Source of the DNA: Type-B symbiont of Plautia stali
Lineage (GTDB): Bacteria; Pseudomonadota; Gammaproteobacteria; Enterobacterales; Enterobacteriaceae
Length of the DNA stretch: 64,000 nt
Direction: 5' to 3'
Assembly: GCA_001485295.1 (NCBI GenBank)
Contig: BBOA01000003.1
Coordinates: 248,001 to 312,000, forward strand
The translations under genes and the position numbers were made by a program. Shown here in pieces: positions 57,953 to 64,000 of this stretch. How positions within the stretch are numbered: position 1 is the stretch's first letter; each line of letters begins with the position of its first letter. The notes below the pieces were generated by a model. It saw nothing but the letters and a program-made list of their open reading frames with translations. It was not told where the DNA came from and did no database searches.

Positions 57953-59265
57953 GCGCGGCACTGGAGCTTTACCCTTACCAGCAGCGCTGGCTGCTTGACC
58001 GGTCGCGCTTTAAAATCGGCCAGTTTGCGCGCCAGACCGGCAAAACCTTTACCACCACGCTGGAGCTGGTTGATGACTGTTTTGAGACCGAGGCCCGTGG
58101 CGGTCGCACCCGCTGGGTCATTCTCTCGCGCGGGGAACGCCAGGCCAAAGAGGCGATGGAAGAAGGGGTCAAAAAGCATTGTCAGGCGTACGGTCTGGCC
58201 ATCCGTGAAATCGAAGGCAGCGTGAAAGGCTCGGGCAGCGAGCGTTACACCCTGCTGGAGGCAGTGCTGCCCGGCGGCTCACGCATTACCGCACTTCCCG
58301 CCAACCCCGATACGGCGCGCGGCTTTGCCGCCAATGTGTTTCTCGATGAATTTGCCTTTCATGCTGACAGCCGCAAAATCTGGGCCGCGCTGTTTCCGGT
58401 GATATCGAACGGCTACAAGCTGCGCGTCACCTCCACCCCGAACGGCAAAGGCAACAAATTTTATGAACTGATGACCGATGCGTCATTAGATACCGTCTGG
58501 TCACGCCATGTGGTGGATATCTACCAGGCGGTGCGTGAAGGGCTGCCGCGCGATATTGCCGACATGCGCGCCGCCCTGAACGACGAGGATGCGTGGGCGC
58601 AGGAATTTGAACTCAAATGGCTGGATGAAGCATCAAGCTGGCTCTCCTATGAACTGATTGACGGCGTAGAGCATGACCTGGCGGGGATCCCCGAACACTA
58701 TGCCGAGGGCCCCTGTTTTGTCGGGGTTGATATCGCCACCCGTCATGACCTGTTTGTGATTTGGGTGATTGAGCAGGTGGGCGATGTGTACTGGACGCGC
58801 GACATCATTACCCGCAAACGGGCCACCTTTGCCGAGCAGGACGCGCTGCTCGATGATGTCTTCTTCCGCTACCGGATACTGCGTTGCTGCATTGACCAGA
58901 CCGGCATGGGCGAAAAGCCGGTGGAAGATGCCAAACGCCGTCATGGTACCCATCGCGTCGAGGGGGTGCTGTTTACCGCCAGCAATAAACTCACGCTGGC
59001 CACGCGCGGCAAAGACATCTTTGAAGATCGCCGGTTGCGTATTCCTCAAGGTGACAAGGCGTTACGGGCTGACCTGCACAAGTTAACGCGCGTGACCGGC
59101 CCGACCGGTGCCCCGCGCTTTGTGGCCGACAGCGATGCCAGTGGCCATGCTGACCGCACCTGGGCCTGTTTTCTGGCGCTCAATGCCGCTGACAGCCCGA
59201 CCGGGCCGGGACGTGTTTATTCCCGCCGCCCCCGGCAGGCTAACCGATTACTGGAGGGTTATTAA
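57949..59265 (+). CDS. Mu-like phage terminase large subunit (gp28-like)
   Basis: DNA-packaging motor and nuclease, 438 residues. The Walker A-like motif is in FARQTGKTFTTTLELV near residue 28, Walker B in AANVFLDEFAFHADS near residue 125, and the coupling segment SNGYKLRVTSTPNGKGNKF follows. The RNase H-like nuclease has GPCFVGVDIATRHDLFVIWV near residue 258 and ATFAEQD. It starts at the ATGA overlap with gp27 and ends sharing a base with the portal start. It is full length and undamaged. Confidence 0.9.
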   Translation: MSAALELYPYQQRWLLDRSRFKIGQFARQTGKTFTTTLELVDDCFETEARGGRTRWVILSRGERQAKEAMEEGVKKHCQAYGLAIREIEGSVKGSGSERYTLLEAVLPGGSRITALPANPDTARGFAANVFLDEFAFHADSRKIWAALFPVISNGYKLRVTSTPNGKGNKFYELMTDASLDTVWSRHVVDIYQAVREGLPRDIADMRAALNDEDAWAQEFELKWLDEASSWLSYELIDGVEHDLAGIPEHYAEGPCFVGVDIATRHDLFVIWVIEQVGDVYWTRDIITRKRATFAEQDALLDDVFFRYRILRCCIDQTGMGEKPVEDAKRRHGTHRVEGVLFTASNKLTLATRGKDIFEDRRLRIPQGDKALRADLHKLTRVTGPTGAPRFVADSDASGHADRTWACFLALNAADSPTGPGRVYSRRPRQANRLLEGY

Positions 59266-60752
59266 TGGCACACGGACTCTATGTGACACCGACCGAATTT
59301 GTCGCCTTCGCCGACCCGCGTCGGCCACTGATGCGCACGATTGCCTCGCGCGAGCGCAGCCCGGCAGGCATTCTGGGGTTTACCCAGTGGCTGCCTAACC
59401 CGGACGTTATTCTTAAATCCCTGGGGCGCGACATCAGCGTCTACCGTGAACTGCGCGCTGAGCCGCTGGTCGGCAGCAGCATTCGCCGCCGTAAATCAGC
59501 GGTCAAGGCGCTGGAGCGGGGACTGACGCCCCGCAATGCCGACCAGGCGGTGGTGGATTTTCTGCGTAAGGTGATGGAAGGCTGGGATATCGACCGTATC
59601 ATCGGCGAGCTGCTGGATGCGGCCTTCTTTGGCTACCAGCCCGCCGAACTGACCTGGATCAAACGTCACGACCGCCTGCAGGTCAGTGATATTGTCGGTA
59701 AACCGCCGGAGTGGTTTAGCTTTGATGACGGTAACCAGCTGCGCTTTCGTGCCAGACAGGCCGGGCTGGCCGGTGAATTGTTGCCGCCGCGCAAGTTTGT
59801 GGTGGCAACACAAGATGCCACCTTTGATAACCCCTACGGCTTTCCCGACCTGTCAATGTGCTTCTGGCCGGTGGCGTTTAAAAAAGGCGGCTGGCGTTTC
59901 TGGATGCGCTTTACCGAGAAGTACGGCAGCCCCTGGCTGGTTGGCAAACACCCACGCGGCACCGCCGATGCGGAAATCGACCTGCTGCTCGATTCGCTCG
60001 ACAAGATGGTGGAAGACGCGGTGGCAGTTATTCCCAATGATTCCACGGTAGAAATCATTGAATCCGCGAATAAGGGGGCCTCCAGCGACATCTATCGCCA
60101 TCTGATTGAACTGGCGCGCTCTGAAATCGTCATTGCCCTGCTGGGACAAAACCAGACCACCGAAGCGGATACCACGCACGCCTCGGCGCAGGCCGGACTG
60201 GAAGTCGCCGCTGATATCCGCGATGGCGATGCGGCGATGGTGATGAGTGTCATCAATCAGGTACTGCGGTTTATGGTGGAGCTTAACTTCGGTGAGGTGC
60301 CAATGCCTTCATGGGAGCTGTGGGCGCAAGAGACCATTGACGAGACCCAGGCCAAACGCGATTTGAGCCTGTCTCAGGCCGCCACGCTGTTTACCCCGCA
60401 ATACTTTATGCGTGAGTACAACCTGCAGCCGGGCGACCTGCGCGAGTCTGCGGTCATGACGCCCCTGACGAACGCGGCCTTTGCCGAAACGCAATCCGAC
60501 GCCGCCGGGCTGGCAGAGGATGAACTGGAGCACGCGCTGGAGAGTCTGATAACCAGCGGGCAGCGGGATAAGGCCATGGAGCCGATACTGGCTCCGCTGT
60601 TTGCCGCCGTCGAGCAGGGCCAGTCTCCCCAGGCATTAATGGGCATGCTGGCAGAAATGTATCCGCGTATGGCGGCTGACCGTCTACAGGCGCACCTGGC
60701 GCGGATTTTATTTGTGGCGAACATCGCCGGGAGGCTCAGTGCTCAACAGTAA
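59265..60752 (+). CDS. Mu-like phage portal protein (DUF935, gp29-like)
   Basis: Portal ring subunit, 495 residues, starting MAHGLYVTPTEFVAFADPRR. The start overlaps the terminase stop (TAATG). Typical segments are FTQWLPNPDVILKSLGRDIS with VYRELRAEP, FFGYQPAELTWIKRHDRLQV, FTEKYGSPWLVGKHPRG and LLGQNQTTEADTTHASAQAG. A C-terminal helical region follows. It is intact. Confidence 0.9.
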   Translation: MAHGLYVTPTEFVAFADPRRPLMRTIASRERSPAGILGFTQWLPNPDVILKSLGRDISVYRELRAEPLVGSSIRRRKSAVKALERGLTPRNADQAVVDFLRKVMEGWDIDRIIGELLDAAFFGYQPAELTWIKRHDRLQVSDIVGKPPEWFSFDDGNQLRFRARQAGLAGELLPPRKFVVATQDATFDNPYGFPDLSMCFWPVAFKKGGWRFWMRFTEKYGSPWLVGKHPRGTADAEIDLLLDSLDKMVEDAVAVIPNDSTVEIIESANKGASSDIYRHLIELARSEIVIALLGQNQTTEADTTHASAQAGLEVAADIRDGDAAMVMSVINQVLRFMVELNFGEVPMPSWELWAQETIDETQAKRDLSLSQAATLFTPQYFMREYNLQPGDLRESAVMTPLTNAAFAETQSDAAGLAEDELEHALESLITSGQRDKAMEPILAPLFAAVEQGQSPQALMGMLAEMYPRMAADRLQAHLARILFVANIAGRLSAQQ

Positions 60753-61566
60753 CGACATTGCCGTCTGTTTTGGCCTGCCGCCTGCACGCGCCATTGCCTA
60801 CCTCCGCGCCAAGGGCTACCGCATCGCCTGGGACTGGGATGAGATGTGGCAGGAAGCGCATGCACAAGCCTTTACCGTGGCGAAAGTGATGCGCCTCGAT
60901 ATTCTGGAGGATATCCGCCAGGCACTGGAAAACGCCCTGGCGGAAGGCAAGACACTGCAGTGGTTTAAAAAGGAACTGACATCGGTGCTACAGGCTAAGG
61001 GATGGTGGGGAAAAACCGATACCACCGACCCCGTCACCGGCGAGCCGGTCACCGTCCAGCAGGGCAGTGCATGGCGGCTGGAGACGATTTACCGCACCAA
61101 TCTCTCCCTGCTCTACAGCGCTGGACGCTGGGCCGAGCAGCAGGCCAATATCGATGATCGGCCTTACTGGATGTACGTGGCCATCCGCGATAACCGTACG
61201 CGCAAAAGCCATCTGGCACTGCACGGATTGGTTTTTCCGGCGGATGATCCGTTCTGGCAGACCTTCTATCCCCCTAACGGCTGGCGCTGTCGCTGCAGCG
61301 TGATTGCGCTCTCCGCCGACAACGTGCGTCAGCGCGGGCTGGCGGTGGGTACGGCAGCCGGTCGACTGGAGACGGCGCTCAGATTGGTCTCTGAAAAAAC
61401 CGGGGAAATGAAGCCGGTGACCACGTTTCATTTACCGTCCGGTAAAACCCTCAGCCCGGATATTGGCTTTTCCTATACACCCGGTCGTGCTTACGCCCCT
61501 GACCTCGCGCGCTACGGCGGCTCGCTGGCTGCACTGGCGCGTCAACAGTGGCGAGGGCCATCATGA
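60739..61566 (+). CDS. Mu-like phage head morphogenesis protein (gp30/F-like)
   Basis: Phage Mu protein F family, 275 residues from the GTG at 60739, which has GGGAGGCTCA before it and overlaps the portal end by 14 bp. The open frame extends to 60712 but lacks a better start. The signature is YRTNLSLLYSAGRWAEQQAN, YWMYVAIRDNRTRKSHLALH and WQTFYPPNGWRCRCSVIALS, with Cys-rich WRCRC. It is a minor head component needed for assembly. It is intact. Confidence 0.88.
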   Translation: MLNSNDIAVCFGLPPARAIAYLRAKGYRIAWDWDEMWQEAHAQAFTVAKVMRLDILEDIRQALENALAEGKTLQWFKKELTSVLQAKGWWGKTDTTDPVTGEPVTVQQGSAWRLETIYRTNLSLLYSAGRWAEQQANIDDRPYWMYVAIRDNRTRKSHLALHGLVFPADDPFWQTFYPPNGWRCRCSVIALSADNVRQRGLAVGTAAGRLETALRLVSEKTGEMKPVTTFHLPSGKTLSPDIGFSYTPGRAYAPDLARYGGSLAALARQQWRGPS

Positions 61567-62015
61567 AAGACCTGATGCACATTCAGATTGATGCCCGCGA
61601 ACTGGCAAAGGGACTACGCGACCTGAGCCTCGCCGGGCAGGACATGACGCCGCTGATGCGCGCCCTGGCAGAAACCCTCAAGACCGAAACCGACCTGAAC
61701 TTCGAGGATGAGGGGCACCCGGCCTGGCAACCTTCCGTGGCCGCCCTAGCCAGAGAGGGCATGACCTTGTCGGCCAGCGGCCAGCTACGCGGCAGTGTCA
61801 CCACCGACTACAGCAGCCATCATGCCACGGTGGGCAGCCACCTCGATTATGCGCGTATTCATCAACTGGGCGGCAAGGCCGGACGCCAACGCCGCATCAC
61901 CCTGCCCGCGCGACCGTATCTGCCTGTGGATGAGCAGGGTGCGCTTCAGCCCGGTACCGAACAAAAACTGCTGGCGTCGGTGCTGCGCTATCTGGAACGG
62001 GCCACCCGCCGCTAA
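61563..62015 (+). CDS. Phage virion morphogenesis protein (Mu gpG/tail completion family)
   Basis: 150 residues from the ATG at 61563, which overlaps the previous stop as ATGA. The family pattern is FEDEGHPAWQPSVAALAREG, LTLSASGQLRGSV in near form, SHLDYARIHQLGGKAGRQR and LPARPYLPVDEQGALQPG. In Mu, gpG helps join heads and tails. It is followed by a 240-bp non-coding gap. Confidence 0.87.
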   Translation: MKDLMHIQIDARELAKGLRDLSLAGQDMTPLMRALAETLKTETDLNFEDEGHPAWQPSVAALAREGMTLSASGQLRGSVTTDYSSHHATVGSHLDYARIHQLGGKAGRQRRITLPARPYLPVDEQGALQPGTEQKLLASVLRYLERATRR

Positions 62016-62257
62016 CGCCTTGTGGTGCGTTTTACGGCGTTCAGGCGGGTCAGTTTACCCCTGAACGCCCTGACGGCCTTTATAAACCTTTATAAAGGCT
62101 TTCCTGCGCCCTTTTTATCACCTGCGTTGACGGTCGTCGCCTTTTAACGGCATGATAAGGGGGCAACTGCCGTTATCTGCGCATTCTTAAACCCCTTTAA
62201 AAGCTTGCCCCGTTTTCACACGCCACACTGTCCCCCTGTCTATTAACCGGAGGGGAC
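62016..62257 (+). other. Prophage intergenic region with palindrome
   Basis: Non-coding gap between gpG and the protease gene. It contains a perfect 11-bp inverted repeat at 62076-62099 and a GGAGGGGAC ribosome-binding site just before 62258. In Mu this boundary separates head gene groups; a processing site or internal promoter could lie here. Confidence 0.5.
62076..62099. repeat. Inverted repeat, possible terminator or operator
   Basis: GCCTTTATAAA-CC-TTTATAAAGGC, 61 bp after the gpG stop. The two-base loop makes it more like an operator or cruciform than a terminator. Confidence 0.7.
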
Positions 62258-63376
62258 ATGAGCACACTCCATATTTTCAAAGCCGGTACGCATACCGATA
62301 TGCACGGCAACAGGATCCAGTTTAGCGAAGCGGCGGTCGCGGCGATGGTGCAGGCTTACGATCCGGCGCTGTACGATGCGCCTATCGTGGTCGGGCATCC
62401 TGCGCTCGATGCGCCTGCCTACGGCTGGGTAAAAAGCCTGGTGGCACAGGGTACTGATGTGCTGGCTGAACCCCAGGACGTCGACCCGGCCTTTGCCGAA
62501 CTGGTGGCGCAAAAACGCTACAAGAACATTTCTGCCTGTTTCTACTCCCCCGATGCGCCCGGCAACCCGAAGCCCGGTAACTGGTATTTGCGCCATATCG
62601 GCTTTCTCGGCGCACAGCCGCCCGCGATTAAGGGCCTCAAGCCTGCCGCGTTCAGTGAAGCGGAAGAAGGCGTGGTCGAGTTTGCCGACTGGAGCAGCAC
62701 AACCAGTGCGTCACTGTTCGCCCGGCTGCGTGACTTTTTGATTGAGAAATTTGGCCGTGAAGCGACCGATGCGGCGCTCCCTGCGTGGCAAATCGACGCG
62801 CTGCGCGACGCAGGCCAGGAAAGCGACAGCGTGCGCCCGGCTTTCACTGAAAACACACCTGCCGCCCCAGCATCCCCTACACCATCAATGCCCCCCACCA
62901 CTGAGGACAACACCGTGGATGAGAAAGAAACCCTGCGCCTGGCGCAGGAGAATGCTGACCTGAAGCGTCAGCTTGAGGCACGTCGTCAGGCCGACAGTCA
63001 GGCCGAACAACGTCAGCGCCATGAAATGAATGCCGCCTTTGCCGACAGTCTAGTCAGCGAAGGGCGTCTGGCCCCTGCCGCCAAAAATGTGGTGGTGGCG
63101 TTGCTGGATGCGGTTGAACGCGGCGACGCGCCGGTGGCCTTCAGCGAGGGCAGTCTTACCCAGCCGCTGGGCGAGGCGTTCCGACACGTGCTGAAAACCT
63201 CCCCGCCGCTGGTTTGTTTCAGCGAGGTGGCGACCAAGGCACGCGGTACCCCGTCAGGGCAGTCGGTGGAGTTTGCCGATGCTGACCCGGTCGCGCTGGC
63301 CCTGCACCAGAAAGCGCAGGCCCTGGCGACGTCTGAAAACATCAGCTATGAAGCGGCGGTCAAGCGCTGCCTGTAA
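62258..63376 (+). CDS. Mu-like prohead protease with C-terminal scaffold (gp32/Z-like)
   Basis: 372 residues. The N-terminal protease domain (about 1-150) has FKAGTHTDMHGNRIQFSEAA, APIVVGHPALDAPAYGWVKS, RYKNISACFYSPDAPGNPKP and WYLRHIGFLGAQPPAIKGL. The His of GHP and Ser of ISACFY are likely catalytic. A Pro/Thr-rich linker near 200-225 leads to a coiled coil (EKETLRLAQENADLKRQLEA), typical of a scaffold, which may also be made alone from an internal start. It is intact. Confidence 0.88.
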   Translation: MSTLHIFKAGTHTDMHGNRIQFSEAAVAAMVQAYDPALYDAPIVVGHPALDAPAYGWVKSLVAQGTDVLAEPQDVDPAFAELVAQKRYKNISACFYSPDAPGNPKPGNWYLRHIGFLGAQPPAIKGLKPAAFSEAEEGVVEFADWSSTTSASLFARLRDFLIEKFGREATDAALPAWQIDALRDAGQESDSVRPAFTENTPAAPASPTPSMPPTTEDNTVDEKETLRLAQENADLKRQLEARRQADSQAEQRQRHEMNAAFADSLVSEGRLAPAAKNVVVALLDAVERGDAPVAFSEGSLTQPLGEAFRHVLKTSPPLVCFSEVATKARGTPSGQSVEFADADPVALALHQKAQALATSENISYEAAVKRCL

Positions 63377-63385
63377 GGAGAGAGT

Positions 63386-64000
63386 ATGTCTGATTATCTC
63401 AAGGGGAAGCGCATCGCTGACCCGGTACTGACCACCGTCGCCCGTGGCTATAAAAATGCCGCGTTTATCGGTGAGCAGCTGTTCCCGATGGTGATGATGG
63501 AAAAGGAAGGGGCGAAAGTACCCACCTTCGGCAAGGGTCTGTTTGCGGTGTATGAGACGCAACGCGCCGTCGGTGCCGACAGCAATATCATGATCCGCGA
63601 AAAGCAGGACGCGATGGACATCGTGCTGGATGAACATGATTTGGCGGCACCGGTGGATCACCGCGAACAGGCCGAGTCGATGTTCAATGAAGAAGCCAAG
63701 GCGGCGAAACGTGCCACACAGGGGATTGCCCTGCGCCGTGAGCGGTATGTGGCCGAGCTGGCGCAGGACAGCAAAATTTATCCGAAAGAAGCCGTCAAAA
63801 AACTCACCGCCGCCACAGGCTGGGGTGCCAAGGACAGTAATCCCCTCAAGGATATTGAAGCCGGTATGGAGGTGGTGCGCAACAACATTGGTCTGCGACC
63901 AAATGTGATAACGCTCGGCGCGTCGGTGATGGCGCTGCTGCGCTTTCATCCCGCGCTGCAGGCCGCTAGCGGGGCTAATGAACGTAAACGAATCACAGAA
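63386..64000 (+). CDS. Mu-like major head protein (3' end outside window)
   Basis: 205 codons, open to the window end. It begins MSDYLKGKRIADPVLTTVAR after GTAAGGAGAGAGT. Segments: FIGEQLFPMVMMEKEGAKVP, VYETQRAVGADSNIMIREKQ, LDEHDLAAPVDHREQAES, NPLKDIEAGMEVVRNNIGLR and PNVITLGASVMALLRFHPAL. The position after the protease/scaffold and the domain order fit the major capsid protein (Mu gpT counterpart, HK97-like fold). No lesion is seen up to the edge. Confidence 0.85.
   Translation, partial: MSDYLKGKRIADPVLTTVARGYKNAAFIGEQLFPMVMMEKEGAKVPTFGKGLFAVYETQRAVGADSNIMIREKQDAMDIVLDEHDLAAPVDHREQAESMFNEEAKAAKRATQGIALRRERYVAELAQDSKIYPKEAVKKLTAATGWGAKDSNPLKDIEAGMEVVRNNIGLRPNVITLGASVMALLRFHPALQAASGANERKRITE

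Noticed and set aside
57428-57961. Minus-strand frame opposite the gp27-like gene as a possible phage regulator
   Set aside because: Fully overlaps a conserved phage frame and has no helix-turn-helix or other family sign.
63254-63949. 231-codon minus-strand frame at the window end
   Set aside because: It lies opposite the major head protein frame, which has a good ribosome-binding site and family features.

Overview
The window is a piece of an Enterobacterales chromosome. Gene order follows Escherichia coli closely (pheT-pheS-pheM-rplT-rpmI-infC-thrS ... ydjM-tcyP-nadE-cho-spy-astEBDAC ... chaB/chaA-kdsA-sirB1-sirB2-prmC-prfA-hemA-lolB-ispE-prs-ychH-pth-ychF ... treA-ymgE-ycgR-emtA-ldcA). 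Protein flavour and accessory content suggest the Pantoea/Erwinia side of the order; this is an inference from protein resemblance. Roughly half of the accessory genes are broken, so I read this as a recently host-restricted symbiont, or a similar lineage, in early genome decay.

Layout. 1-5814: intact translation operon on the minus strand, with the pheM leader, its attenuator and the AUU start of infC. 5815-10270: remnants of ydiY, kduD, a tcyP/MFS fusion, cho and spy between intact ydjM and nadE. 10274-16351: complete arginine succinyltransferase operon astCADBE, with a recognisable sigma-54 promoter and a distal NtrC-like site. 17293-20541: wreckage of a porin, a sugar ABC ATPase, nirB-nirD-nasA and chaB. 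20905-32628: mostly intact housekeeping genes, with sirB2 and ychH frameshifted. 33052-40199: degraded surface-glycan protein, dcuS, flavin oxidoreductase, C4-dicarboxylate transporter, aldehyde dehydrogenase and ghrA; only the class I fumarase survives. 40278-50622: intact treA, ymgE and ldcA among broken foxA-like, ycgR, transketolase, sugar-binding, SorC-type and emtA genes. 50644-57460: almost all pseudogenes except a small lipoprotein gene and a DUF883/ElaB-type gene. 57465-64000: head-assembly block of a Mu-like prophage, apparently undamaged and running off the window end.

The strongest global signal is mutational. In the host part, the Dcm target CCWGG is scarce and its deamination products (CCWAG/CTWGG, including many CTAG) are common. 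In the prophage block CCWGG is common and CTAG rare. Many premature stops in the host pseudogenes are TAG inside CTAG, as expected from TGG or CAG changed by the same C-to-T event. This fits Dcm methylation without effective Vsr repair, with the prophage too recent to have been eroded. Perfect tandem duplications of 12-22 bp in non-coding or dead sequence are a second signature.

Functionally, the surviving genes give translation factors, LPS (kdsA), lipoprotein sorting (lolB), isoprenoid (ispE), haem (hemA), PRPP (prs) and NAD (nadE) synthesis, arginine catabolism to glutamate, cation antiport, periplasmic trehalose use and murein recycling. Nitrate assimilation, anaerobic C4-dicarboxylate sensing and uptake, siderophore uptake and several sugar systems are dead. 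All counts given here were made by eye.
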